Shown here: positions 50,972-62,842 of the stretch, piece by piece
How the letters are laid out: each line of letters starts with the position of its first letter
Position numbering within the stretch: the stretch's first letter is position 1
From: Micractinium sp. NFX-FRZ
Taxonomy: Eukaryota; Chlorophyta; Trebouxiophyceae; Chlorellales; Chlorellaceae
DNA length: 64,000 bases
Assembly: GCA_029339195.1 (NCBI GenBank)
Contig: JAPTJF010000002.1
Location: 62,001-126,000, forward strand
Direction: 5' to 3'
Notes under the pieces: model-generated
The model's input: the letters and a program-made list of their open reading frames with translations, nothing else
What the model was told of the DNA's origin: nothing
Database searches by the model: none
Translations under genes and position numbers: made by a program

Positions 50972-51475
50972 ACCAGAGGGCTTGTGGCAGAGGAAGGTGA
51001 GGAGGTTGGGCAAGTGATGGAATGGTATGGAACGGAGCACCCAGGCAGGATGGCTCACTACACAGCTGGCACCGGATTGCAAGCAATATACAACGGACAA
51101 AGCGGTGACCAGGAAGGGGTACAAACGGGTGCAGAGAGAGCACAACAAAAAGCGCCTGGGCAGAAAGAGGCTGAAGCACCAGAAATTGGCCTCTGGCAAA
51201 GGAAGCGGTGCCAGGAAGCAGGGCAGGGGCGTTGTGGGTGAAGGGCAGGGGCATTGTGATACAGGTGCACAGCACAGAGGCCAACTAAGAGCGAAATGGG
51301 TGGTGATGCATGTCTCATATAAAAGATGGGCATCGGGGCCTCTTTAGTGTCAGGACCCCCAAGGGTAGAGCGTAGGGGCACGGCAGCCTGGTATGGCTAC
51401 GGCAGCCATGCGCAGCTACAGGGGCAGCGCAGCATGCAGGCGCGCAGCCTGCACACCATGAGCCGCTGCCATTGA

Positions 51476-53189
51476 TCAATCCGTGTCGCAGCGCACTTCG
51501 TTGGCCTCTGCCCGCCGCTTCACGCCCTCGATCGCAGCAGCAGTCCGGTCTCGCCACAGCTGTGCATCTGCCACTGCCATTGCCAGCTTCTCTCGCCGCA
51601 GGAGGGCATCCATTGCCTCCGCTCCCAGGCTGTCCCTCAGGTGTGCCGCCAGGTCTAGTGCTCCGTGCAGCTGCATGAGAGCCATCTGCAGGCGGACAGG
51701 CAGGGGGTGGGTGGCGGCGTGATGCAGCGGGGTGTGGGGTGTGGGGGGGTGGGGTCGGGTGGAGTGAGGCGGAGCAGCATAGCGTAGCATGGGGCGTGTA
51801 AGGAGCAGCGCAGGGCGCTGACGGAGACGGGCCAGCCAAACAGGCTCGTGCTGCCGCCTGACCACCTGCAAGCTGCAAGTCGGATGCGTGTTGCTTTTCA
51901 CCCATGCTTTTCACCCAATGCAGCAGTGCCTGCCACTCCACCCTCTCACACGCCCAGGCCTCCCTGCCACCCTCTCACTCACCCACCGTGGCAACCTGCG
52001 GCCCGCGCCTCACACCTACAACACCCTTTCAAAGAATGCCCCACGCCTCCCTAGCTGCCCACCGTGGCGTAGTGCAGCTCATACTGCTCACGGGGCCCGC
52101 GGGCCGCAGGTTCGGTTTCTAGGAAGAGCTGCTGGGCAGAGGGCCCCACCATCTCGGCATTCTCCACTGCCTCCTCCTGAAAAAGTCACGTAGGAGTAAA
52201 GATGAGCAAAAATGTGTGAGCTAGCTCAGGAGGTGGAAACGCAACAGCACAAATACCCTCCCCGACACTCAATGCAACCGACATTTCCGGCTGGGGCGAC
52301 GCGGACCGTGCATCGCATTGCCCGCTGTTTGGAATCCTGACATCTCCACTAGTCCGAGTAGCTTGTTTTGATATCCACCACAGTGGAAGGCGCAGGTTTT
52401 GGGCTGCCAACATGTCAGCAGCATGTTGACGGTCCTTCCGGAGACGTTGGTTTGGGTCTATTGTGGCCCAGCAGCCTGCTGGAGCGTAATGCTGCGCTGG
52501 GAACGCGAAACGAGGGTCGAAAACAAATCCCGGGCGCTGCCTTTCTATCCGCGGCTGCCCTGACCCCAAACACCGTCCTAGTCGCAGCATTCTTCCCTGC
52601 GCTTCGCTATTATCACTCTTGCTGCACCGCACAACATCTCAGGCTACCAGCGGCCCCTGCAGCGGGCTAGAAACCAGCCGGTGTGTGAAAGCAGCAAGCG
52701 CAGTCAGTATTGCGTTCTCTGCTCTCCACAAGCATCTACATGTTGCAGAGGGTGGTTCGCGCTCGACCGCTTGCCCTCGCAAGCCCATTGCTCAGCTGCC
52801 ATGTGCCATGGCCCTCCCTAGCTAGGCTTGCTTTTTGCCTGTGCACCTGCGCATACTGCTCTATGCCTGATGGAGAACACTCGATTGCAGCGCCGCGCGC
52901 TAAGCAGGCCCAGCGAAGCCGAATTTGTAAATCAACGGCACGGGAGTGTCAGTCAATACCCCAGTAGGTACATGAGCAGTAGCCTGGCACTCCGCGCCAG
53001 GCGGTGCAGTACCCGCCACCGCCGCCGCAGCCACCTTGCCGCCCCGCTCACCAGCGCCCGTTTCAGTTCTTCCACAGACTCCATGACGTTGTCGGAAGCG
53101 TGTGAGGATGCCAAACAGCGAGGCACGGCCACCCCGTTGTGCAATTGGGGCCCTAGCTGCCGGGCAACGCGGATGAGCGCACCGGCCAT
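51476..53189 (-). CDS. Small protein with mitochondrial-type N terminus, not recognised
   Basis: Exons 53052-53189, 52063-52176 and 51476-51685 join in phase, each boundary at phase 0, to 153 residues. The first ~30 residues (MAGALIRVARQLGPQLHNGV) have the Arg/Ala/Leu composition and lack of acids typical of mitochondrial presequences. The rest is strongly helical and charged: MESVEELKRAL, ENAEMVGPSAQQLFLETEPA, MALMQLHGALDLAAHLRDSL and LRREKLAMAVADAQLWRDRT. I do not recognise a family. The size and helices would suit an accessory subunit of a respiratory complex, but that is speculation. Intron 2 is short; intron 1 is about 875 bp. Divergent from the EFR3-like gene. Confidence 0.5.
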
Positions 53190-53772
53190 ACTGGAGGCGT
53201 ATGAATGCGATCGAAACCCGGGGCCTACACAGAACGAGGTTGGGCCCACGAGGAGCGGCCGCCAAGCTGGCAGGCGCGAATGCCGACGGGTTTCTGCGAC
53301 GGATGGCGCCATCGCGCTTCTCACCCGCATCTGCACGCAGAAAGGCCTTCACTATGTCAAACATCCCCACCCTTGCTCCCTAGCAGCCCCGTTGAGTTTT
53401 GGCGCTCAGCCCTGGGCTCCTTGCTGCTTGGTTTGGGCGACCCCCATACGTGCCACGACACCCTAGCAATTCCATCACAGGTGGGGAGGCGCGGTGGCTC
53501 GCCGATCATTCCGCTCGCCGATCATTCCTGCCTTGCGTGCTCCACAGCCTGCTCCCTTGGCTGCCTGCTCCCCAGTGGCACTGCCGACGGCCGAGTCCGG
53601 CACGACAGCCCTGCCAACCGCACGGTTGCACGTGCACAGGCGCGGGGACCACCGCCGCCGCGCCCACACAAACGCCCGCACCCGCCCCCCGCCGCCATTC
53701 AGCAGGCCGGCCGCAGGTTACCCCCCCGTCCCGCCGCCGCGGCCCATCGCAATCGCGCCCACCCTCGCCGCC
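53190..53772. promoter_or_regulatory. Bidirectional promoter region of the 51476-53189 and EFR3-like genes
   Basis: 583 bp between divergent start codons. The frame of the EFR3-like gene stays open upstream to an ATG at 53494, but the sequence there is low-complexity and lacks conservation. Confidence 0.4.
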
Positions 53773-56700
53773 ATGGAGTGCAACTGCAACTGCCTGGGCA
53801 TGGCCAGCGCGGCGCGCGTGCCGGTCAAACGTTACAACCTCCTGGTGCCCGACGTGTTCCCTGTTGTGGAGCCGCCGTTTGACCGGCCGCTGGGCATCAC
53901 GGTGGAGCGGAAAGTGAAGAAACTGGCAGAGTATCTGGAAAACAATGAGCACCGCGCTCCCAAGGTGGGTGCTGGGGCGTTGCGTGGCTGGGACGTACGG
54001 CGCCGTTGGGTGCTGGCGGTGAGCTAGGGGGCAGTTGGGTGGCGGCAGTGAGCTAGGGGGCTGTTGGGTGCTAGCAGAGTACCTGGAAAACCACGAGCAC
54101 AGTGCGCCCGATGCACTCGGTGCCAATTGTGGTGCCAATTGGTGGGTGGGATGGGTGCAGCTTGCCTGCTTGTGCAGGATGTTGGTGTGCAGGGTGGCCG
54201 CTGGGTGCAGGGCGGTCGGGGGTTCACAATTGCCTGTAGGTGTCGGGTTGCGGGTGTGAAGTTGCAGGGGTGTGCAGGCTTTGCGTGCTAGTGGCCTTGC
54301 CGGTGCCATTCACAGAAGGCAGGAGGCTGTGCAGGGGCCTCAGAAACGGGCAGAGGGATGAGCATATGGCGGCATGCATCTCACCCCTTGCCACTTCCTG
54401 TGCTTGCCCAACCCATCCCTCCCCTTGTGCCTGCACTCCCTCACGTGCGCAGGTGTCGCGCCGCCTGCAGCGCCGGCTGTACAGCGAGCTTCGGAGCGGG
54501 GGGTACGGGTACGTGAAGCTGGCGGTACAGACCTACTCCTACCTGCTGACGCACAGCCGACCCGAGAAGAGCAGCCTGCTGGCAAACGAGCTGGTGGTGC
54601 GCACGGTGGTGAAGCGGCGCAGGTGGGCAGCGGGTGGGGCATGATAGTGTGCACATGAGAGATGGCAGCAGTTGAAGGGCCTGTCGGGTGTGGGCTGGTG
54701 ACCCGGGATTGCCGCTGCTGAGAGCTTGTTGCAGCCGCCAAGCCAGGGCCGTGTGCTGCTGCGCTGCGTGTTGCAGGAGCGCAGGCCTCGCAGCCCGTCA
54801 GCTCTCCGCTCACGCACTGCTGCCCGCCACCGGCGCCTGCGCTCCCCGCTGCAGTCTGCTGTTTGGGCTGGCCGGGCCGAAGCAGTACATCACCTTCCGG
54901 GAGCCGCACCTGGGCAGCGCTGTGGGCCTGCTGCTCACACACAACTCACCGCAGCTGCGCAAGCTTGGGGTGGACCTGCTGATCGACTTCATAAAGTGCC
55001 AGGTGAGAGAGGGTACAGGATGGGAAGGGCGGGGAGGAACGAACGAGCGGGAGAAAGGGCTGGCTGGTTTGTTCACCTGCTGGAAAAGGTGACATGTGGA
55101 GAGGGCAGGACTGCTAGGGCTGGAGCTTGTGGGAGGACTGCTGGGGCAGGCTAAGCATATGGTTGTAGAGCATGCTGATGCATTGGACCGCTGCTGGCCT
55201 GTGCCTGCTGGCCTGTGCCACAAGCAGGCTGCGAGCCAGCCAACACTTGAGCGCTCTGCCTCGTTCCTGGCCTGCCTGACCTGCCCGCCTGCCTGCAGCA
55301 AACCTCGGACTATGTGCCGCAGCTGGAAGCTTTCGTGCCGCTGCTGTGCCAGAACGCCAAGCCCCAGGAAACGGCAGCAGCAGCAGCAGGCAGCAGCCGA
55401 GCCGCGCCTGGCAGCGGGCGCAGCGTCGAGCAGCAGGCAGCGGCATTGGAGGCGGAGGAGCAGTGGTCGGCGCTGCGCGCGGCCTGCCTGCGCGCGCTGC
55501 TGGAGCACCTGCGCTTCTGCGCCCGCCTCTCCTACGTCTCCTACCACCTGCACACCATCACCTTTGCCGTGCTCGAGTGTGTGGACGCATCTGGGCGCGG
55601 CGTGTCGCAGGTGGGTGAAGGGGGGCACTGCTGGGGACCCAGGCGGGCTGAGGCTGTCAGACTCAAGACTCCTCATCCTTCCCCAGGGAACGCAGGTGTG
55701 CCTGCGCTGCTGCTGCCTGCACCATGGATGCAGGTTTGCTCCTTACACCTGCTGCTGCTGCCCCTGATTTTGTGTCTGTGAACAGGGCCAATACAAGTCG
55801 CCGCGCGCAGCGCTGGAGCATGCTGCCGGCGGCGAGCTGCCGCGCCTGGACACCATCAGCCGGCTCAGCATCAGCCACGCAATTGGCGCCTCCCCGCCTG
55901 ATGTGGCAGCGCTGCTGGTGTTTGAGGAGCTGGCGCACATGACACGGGTGTGTGGGTATGCAGTAGGGCCTCTGCATGTATGCGCCTTGGGCGGGGATGG
56001 CATGCTGCTGAGCGCTGCTGGGGCAGCAGGCCTGCCTGCCAGCTGATGTGCCCAGCTTGCCTGAGCAGGGCGGTGCCAGGGACCATGCGCGCTGGTTCTG
56101 CTCATCTGCCCTGTTCCCCTGCCCAACCACCAACCCTTCCCTTGTTGTGCAGGACGCTGCGGAGGGGAAGAAGGTGCTCGAGTTTGTGATGCGCTTCCTG
56201 GATGCCCACGGCCGCTGGCTGGGCAGCCCTGTGGCGGAGACGAGCATCGCTGTGCTGCAGCAGGCGTGCGAGCAGGAGCACCAGCGCTACCTGCTCTTCT
56301 CTACGCTGCTTCGCCACGTGGCGATGGGCGAGCAGCTGGCGCCAGCAGAGCGCGCCGCGGTGCTGCAGCTGGCGGTGGCGGAGGGGGCTCAGCTGGAGGC
56401 AGGGCTAGCAGCACCTGCGCTGCTGCTGGCGCTGCGCGAGCTTCCTGCAGTGATTGCTAGCCACGGTGCCAGCGAGGATGAGGATGTGCCCCCTATGCCG
56501 CCCACGCCTGCTGCTTCCACTCCCACGGTGCCGGCAGTAGGCCCTGGGGACCAGAGCCAGCAGGCGCCTGCCAGCAACGGCACAGCAGCGATGGCAGCAG
56601 CAGCAGCAGGCGGTGGTGGCGCGGTCCCAGCGCAGCAGGAGATCGAGCTGCCACGCCTGACGTTGCACAGCCACCCGTCCGCCAGTCTGGCGCTGGCTGC

Positions 56701-58965
56701 TGCAGCAGCAGCAGCAGCACGCGGCCCTGTGGACCTGCAGGTGCAGGTTCTGACGGCGGTGGCAACGCTGGCCCGGCGGGTGCAGGACAGCGGGCAGCTT
56801 GTTGAAGCGGTGAGCGGCACTGTCACCAAGCTACGTGGTGCAGCCCCCATCTCCACAGCCGCGTTGCAATGCTGTGTGGCGGCAGCAGAGACGGTGCAGG
56901 ATGCGCCCCCAAAGGTGGGCGGGGCGGGGCGGGGCGGTCTGTGCCTTGTGTTTCATGGAAAGAGGGCAGGCTGGGGCAGGTCTTTAGCTGGCTGGATGCA
57001 TGCTCAACTGCAATGCTCAAATCTCTGTGCTTGTTCGTGCCCTGGCTAGCTGCCTCCCTCATGCACTCCCAACACAACACCCTACGTCCGCCTACACTTA
57101 TCTTTGCCGTCTGGCTGTGCAGGCCCCACGCGAGCCTGGCAGCACTGCCCGCACCTTCCCCTCGCTGCTGCTGCAAGAGCTGGCTGGCGTCACGGTGCAC
57201 TGGGGGCCGCAGCAGCGGCTGCTGGCGCATGCCCTGCTGCTGCAGCTGCTGCCAGCTGCTCCCGATGGGCTGAGGGATCAGCAAGTGGCTGTCCTGCTGT
57301 CGGCGATGTGGTATGAGGCGGCGCTGCCCGGCAACCGCCCAGCTGCATTTGTCGCCATGGCCCGCACTCTGGCGGCGCTGCTGGGCGCCGCGCCAGCTGC
57401 TGCGCTGCCGCACGTGGTGAAAATGCTGGTGGCGCTGCAGCTGGAGGTGCTGGAGGCAGGCGGCCTCGCAAATGGTGACGCAGCGGCTGCAGCAGTCAAG
57501 TTGGGAGCGAAATCCGGCATCAGCAGCCGCCGCAGCAGGCTGGCAGAGCTGTCTGCCGCGCAGGCTTGCGCGCTGCTGTGTGTGAGCAGGTCGGTGCTGC
57601 ACGCGCTTGCCGAGCAGCTTGGGCAGCCTGCGCTGGAGCAGCTGGCGGTGCCTGGGTGTGAAGCAGCGCTGCCACAGCTTGCAGTGGGGCATGCTGACGT
57701 GAATGGCGGAGTGGCAGATGTCGAGGCTGGAGGCCAGCAGCCGCAGCAGCATTACTGGCAGGGCCCTGCCGTGGTGCAGCAGTTCAGCACAGAGGAGCAG
57801 CAGCGGGCGGCCGCCTTCCTCGCCAGCTGGCGGCAGGCCAGTAGCGCAGAGCAGCAGCAGGCAGCCCTGTCAGCGGCGCTGCTTGCAGTGCCGCTGTTCA
57901 AGCAGCAGCACCAGCTGGGTGTAGGGGCTCCTGGCGAGAGCTTCCGGCCACTGCCACAGTCGGCTCTCTTACCACGCCTGATGCAGGTGAGTTGGGCTTC
58001 TTGCTGATGGGGTGCCAACAGTACCGCAGCATAATGCAGCCAGGCAGGAGGGGGCGGCAAGCGTTTTGATGGCTTGGATGCAGCAAACTTGACATGCAGG
58101 GCTGTGCATGCCTTTGCTTGTTTGCCTGTGCCAGCGCCTGGGCGGCTGAGCGCCTGCATGGCATGTGAGTCACGCATGTGGGATGCACTCTCTGCAGGAT
58201 GGCGGGGCCTATGCCAACGGCTCCAGCAGCAACAGCAAGCGTGTCAACCGGCTGCGCAGCGTGTACAAGCACATGCGGCAGACCTCGCTGCTGGATGGCG
58301 ACCGTGCCATGCTGGTGAGCTCGGGGGGCTCGCGTGCTCAGCCGAGCGGCTGTGCTGTCAGCATGGTGCCATGGCTGCGTGGTGGCATTGGCACAATTGG
58401 CTGCCCTTGTGCTTTTTGCTGCCACGCAATTGGCGGCTGCTCCTGCTTGCGCAGCTTAGTGGGCTGCACTGCTGCTGATGTACCGGCGGCACGGAAGGTG
58501 GCCCCTCTGGCCTTCTGAGCACCAGGGGTCAGGTGTGTACCGGATGGAAAGCTCGACCCCACTATCCATATCAACGCGCCAGGTTGATCCCTGCGCCGGC
58601 TGCAGGCCACCATCTCGCAGGAGAGTGCAGCAGAGGAAGCTCTGGCGTCGGTGCTGCAGCTGCCCAGCCTGACCCTGCTGGGGCTGCCTGGCGTCGAGGG
58701 CAGCGGCGGCGCTGCAGCAGCCAAGTCGGTTGATGATGTATTGGATGAAGTAGATGCAGCACTGGCAGCGGCAGAGGAGGCCATTACACGTGGGCGCACC
58801 CCCTCCTCTGCTGCTTGGCACCAGGCGGAGGCTGGCCATGCCACGCAGCTGGGCGGCAGCAGCACCAGCGGTGACCTGCCAGCGGCAGCGCAAGGCGGCG
58901 GCGGCGGGAGCGGCGGCGGCGGGGCGCGGCTTACTGTGTTCCCGGCTGCTGCTGCCAGCTCCTGA
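53773..58965 (+). CDS. EFR3/SRL2-like plasma-membrane scaffold (armadillo-type)
   Basis: Nine exons join in phase to 1028 residues: 53773-53964, 54453-54622, 54855-55002, 55299-55610, 55786-55947, 56153-56914, 57123-57986, 58198-58314 and 58606-58965. The N terminus MECNCNCLGM is cysteine-rich, like the palmitoylated Cys cluster of EFR3. It is followed by the family's start, VPVKRYNLLVPDVFP ... KVKKLAEYLENNEHRAPKVS and LYSELRSGGYGYVKLAVQTY. The remainder is helical armadillo/HEAT-like, with poly-Ala and Pro/Thr inserts in exon 6 and a Gly/Ser tail. EFR3 anchors the PI4-kinase III alpha complex at the plasma membrane; plant relatives include SRL2. Exon 3 has an alternative in-frame acceptor at 54777, adding 26 residues. 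Intron 1 contains a degenerate duplicate of the exon 1 end. Confidence 0.75.
53923..54112 (+). repeat. Duplicated 3' edge of EFR3-like exon 1 inside intron 1
   Basis: Exon positions 53923-53963 (LAEYLENNEHRAP codons) recur, diverged, at 54071-54111 as LAEYLENHEHSAP. Short GGTGAGCTAGGGGG-type repeats lie between the copies, so the region grew by tandem duplication. Confidence 0.75.
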
Positions 58966-58972
58966 ATCCTTT

Positions 58973-58977
58973 TGTAA
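58973..58977 (+). terminator. TGTAA near the EFR3-like stop
   Basis: TGTAA only 7 nt after the stop. A very short 3' UTR would result, so it may or may not be the functional signal. Confidence 0.3.
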
Positions 58978-59277
58978 TTGATATGCGAGGGGCCAATTTG
59001 GTGTGTAGTGCGGGGAATCATGGTGGGAGGATGTGCCGTTCTCACTAGGGTCCAGGTCAGGGCAGCAACACGCTGGCACACGACGAAGCCACAGCGCGTT
59101 GCCATGCTCGCTATCCACCCACTTCTTCGATCACCCCCGGTGCGATTGAAATTGCGTTCAAGGCCCGCTCGCCTCAAGTTCGCCCCTTTTGCCCGCTTCC
59201 CGCCACTCTCAGACCTTAGGGCCGTTGAGCTGCTGCAGCCGTCCTGCGCCCTTCCCGCACCTCGCACCCGCTTCTCC
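58978..59277. promoter_or_regulatory. Promoter side of the GATA gene
   Basis: 300 bp between the EFR3-like stop and the proposed GATA start. No clear motif. Open frames here are unconserved. Confidence 0.35.
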
Positions 59278-62200
59278 ATGGAACTCCGCCTGGAGCAGTG
59301 CAGGCTGGGGCAGCCCGAAGACTGGGCAGCCCAGGAGGGCCCAGAAGCTACTCTGGACTGCGACTCCGCAGCAGTGCAGGTGGGTGGGTTCGCGGGACAC
59401 AGAAGACACCCAATTTGCCCAATTGGTGGGAGAGCGGGTGTCTGGGGCGCAAGGCTTCGAGGGTTCCCGCCATTCGAACGCACTTGTATGGGCAACTCTC
59501 CTGTTGGGTGCTGCTCCGCCCATCGCCATGTCGATGTGATGTGGGAGATGGGCTGGTGTCATTGGGGGCACCCGGAGCGCCGGAGGAGCCATGCGACATG
59601 GCAAAAGGTGATGGTGGGTGGGGGAGTTCCTGAGCCTGGGCTGCACCTACTGCGGGTCCTGGTAGCCTCTCCGAGGCGATCGGGTACCCTGGAGCGGGCG
59701 ACCGTTGGTTTGTGCCGTCGCGTCGGTTCCGCTTCCCGTGCTGCCCGCGCTCCCCCACACGTAGTGTGCACTCTAGCTGCACCGCGCTCTTCCCCTTTTC
59801 CCACACGATTCAACCTTGCTTGCTGTACATTTTGCGTGTCTGCACCCCTCCGATCACCCTCTCACTAGCTTGCGTGAACCATGGTGCAACAGGACTTGCT
59901 CGTGAGCGCAGACGGGCTGCTGGTGAGCCTTGGGGCTGCATCCTGGTGCTGTTGTGCACCCCCGCAACCCCCCTGGCTGACAAGTCCCGCCCCCCGCATT
60001 GGCCTGCAGGAGAGCCTGCTTTCGGAGGACTCGCTGTCTGGGGTTTCTCTGGACGTCTCCGAGGCGCCCCTGGACCACTTCCCCTGCATCGCCGACGAGC
60101 TGGAGGAGCAGGCGAAGCAGCTGGAGGAGGAGTGGTGAGCAAGGGGGTGCAGCAGGTCCCGCCGCTGCCGCCGCTGCCGGGCGGCTGCCAGCTTGTGCCC
60201 ACCCGTGCCGCTCCTTTCAAACCCCCGCACTCACCCTTCCCACTCCTCCCCGCTCTTCCCCACCAGGTCCTTCCCCAGCCAGCCTCCCGCAGCAGCAGCC
60301 GCCGCCGCCAAGGCGCAGCAGAGCCTTCGGGCAAGCGCAGCGGTGCTGGGCCCCCCGGCGCTGCGTCACTCCGCCTGGGAGGCACTGCAGCAACAGCTCG
60401 CCCTTCAGGCGGAGCAGGACCGACAGCAGCAGCAGCAGCAGCGTGCGATGCAGCAGCAGGAAGAGCAGGCTGCGACGCAGGGGCACGCTGCATTGACGGC
60501 TGAGGAGCAGCAGGGCGAGGCGACGGTGCGCAGCAGTGGCGGCGAGGAGCCTTGCACGCCGCAGCGCAACAGCAAGGGCGACTCCTGCTGGAGCGAGTCG
60601 CCCCTGCCCGGCAGCAGCCTGGATGAGTACGCAGAGGTGCAGTCCCCAGGTGAGAGCGAGAACAAGGCAGTGAGAGCATGAGAAAGCGAGGCCGTGCCAG
60701 GGGCAGGCTGGCGCTTCTTGGCGGTGTTGCGTTCGCACGGCGCACGTGCAAGGTTTGCCCGAAAACCCTTTGCGCTGCCCTCGTCAGCCCCACCCCTCCC
60801 ACCTGTCTCCTCCTTCACCTCCCTCTCCTTTTTTCCTGCTGTTCTGCCCGCAGCCCCCGCCAAGCTCATGTCGCTCCCCAGCCCCGTCGGCCCCAACAAC
60901 ACGTGCTGCGCCCCACCGCCCAGCCTGGCCACCGGCGGCGCGGCACGCTGCCTCCCGCCCCTGCCTCTGGCCATCGACAACGCGCAGCGAGTGCGGCTGG
61001 GGCAGGAGCCCACCCCCGGCGCGTGGCGCGGCTGCGGCAGGTGCGCGCACACACGCCACACACTCTCTCGTGTTGCCTGCCCTTTGTCCCGCCTGCCACC
61101 GCCATTGCATGACCAGAGGCGCCAGCCTGCCTCAGCCTCCCTTTCTCTGTGCCTGCCCTTGGGCCTGCCCTTTCGTCCCCGCCTGACCGCTCACCCTCAC
61201 CGCCCTCACCCATGCCCGCCTCCCCCCGCCGCCCTCCCTCCCCGCAGGAGTGCGTGGTGCAGCCTGGCGCCTCGCCACCGCACCGCCTGCGACGCCGCCG
61301 CCGTGCTGCCGGGGCTGCTGGTCTACCCGCCTGGCGAGCTGTTTGAGTCTGGAGTGAACATTGAGGAGCTGTGCCGGGTGCCCGAGGAGCTTCTGGGAGC
61401 CGAGGGGGCACTGGCCTTTGGGGAGGCGGAGGCGGAGGGCGAGGGCGCGGCCGACTGCCTGAGCAGCGGACACAAGCGCGCGCGGCCCGAGGGGGAGGAG
61501 GCGGACGATGGCGCAAGCCACAGCCAGAGCGGCTGCGGCGGCAGCACCAGCAGCAGCAGCGCTGCAGAGGTTTCTCAGCAGCAGCAGCAGCAGGCGGCAG
61601 CGGTGGCGGCGGCGGCGGCGGCGGTGAAGCGCATGCGCACCGACGCCTCCACCGCCCCCACCCTGGCTGCCTTCCCAGTGGTGGCGGTGACGGGAGCAGT
61701 GCTGCAGCCCTCTCCTGCGGCGGTGGCTGTGGCCGTGGCCGAGGCAGCCGCGGCAGCCTGCCCCCGCATGGTCCCTGTGGAGGTCCTGGCCCCGCTGCCC
61801 CCGCTGGCGCCGCCGGTGCCGCTGCCGCTGCCCTCCCTCGGATCAGCGGTGGCACGCAACCGGGGGCGCCCCGCCGGCGCGCCGCGCCTGCGCCCGCTGC
61901 CGCGCGTCGACACGCCGCCCGCGCCGCCGCCTGCCCCGGTGGCGCACACGCCCAGCAAGCCGGTCACGCGGCAGAAGCAGTACACCCCCGTTGCCGCGGC
62001 CCCAGGTGCGCTGCCGGCTGGGCAGATAAGAAGACAGTACGGCGAGGGCGAGTGGAGGCCGCAGGAGCATAGGGATGCTGCACACACTTGCCTGCTCGCG
62101 TGCCTGCCTGGCTTCTCTCTAAATGCCGCACCAGCACCCTCACCAGCATCCCACCTGCTCTCCCCTGTTGACTACTGCCTGCAGTGGCGCCCCGCACCTC

Positions 62201-62842
62201 TGGGCGCAAGGCGGTGCTGCAGTGGCACACGGAGAGCGTGACGGACCCTCGCACCGGAGCTGCCGTCACCGAGGTGCACCCCGGCACATTCTGCACCCAG
62301 GTCGGTCGGATGGCCCTCAGCCGCGGCAGTGGGGTTGTCATGTTGGGGCGGGGGCAGAGGCAGGGGCTGGTTGGGCTTGACCTCAGCGGGCCGTGAAGCA
62401 GGCAGTCCCACCTAAACGCCTGACCCCAGTGATTCATTCCCTACCTACTGGGCAGGGTTGGGGCGACAGCCATGGCAACAGGTTGCCCCCAGTGCTGCCC
62501 ATGCACCCTCCCAGCGCGTGCTCCCCCCGTCTCACCCCACCGCCCCACTCTCCTGTTTGCAGTGCTACGCCCTGAGCACCCCGGTGTGGCGCGCCGGCCC
62601 CTTTGGACACAAGACGCTGTGCAAGTGAGTTTGGGCGCAACAGGGTGAAGAGGCCTTGTCAAAATTTGTGCCCAAAGGTGGTGGCGCGGCGAGCGCGGGG
62701 AAGGCTGTGAGCGGCGCCGCAAGCGCACACCCTGCCCTGGCTCCCCCCTTCTCACCCCACTGTGCAACCCTGCCCCATCTTTCTACCCTGCAGTGCGTGC
62801 GGCGTGCGCTGGATGAAGGCCTCCAAGGGCTCCAAGAAGTGA
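59278..62842 (+). CDS. GATA-type zinc-finger transcription factor
   Basis: Exons 59278-59379, 59893-59922, 60010-60134, 60267-60649, 60854-61040, 61248-62005, 62185-62300, 62563-62624 and 62794-62842 join in phase to 603 residues. One GATA finger sits at the C terminus: CTQC (565-568), 18 residues with TPVWRAGPFGHKTLC, then CNACGVRW. The C-X2-C-X18-C-X2-C spacing is the plant form. An acidic N-terminal region (DLLVSADGLL, ESLLSEDSLSG, DELEEQAKQLEEEW) parallels the DDLLDFS-type start of plant class I GATA factors. The middle is Gln/Ala/Pro-rich with basic patches (KRARPEGEE, AVKRMRTD) that could be nuclear-localisation signals. The first exon is a choice: ATG 59278 with good context, or ATG 59881, which would make exon 2 the first and give 573 residues. 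Intron 59923-60009 is in frame and stop-free. Confidence 0.8.

Larger units (their letters stand above)
50089..51475. other. Convergent intergenic region with minisatellite, after GBSSI
   Basis: Facing 3' flanks of GBSSI and the 51476-53189 gene. It holds a 33-bp minisatellite and a TGTAA at 50837. A 198-codon minus-strand frame (50688-51284) crosses the repeat but has no family features, so I do not call it a gene. Confidence 0.4.

Noticed and set aside
50688..51284. 198-codon minus-strand frame after GBSSI
   Set aside because: It is kept open by a repeat whose length is a multiple of three. No start context, introns or conserved motif.
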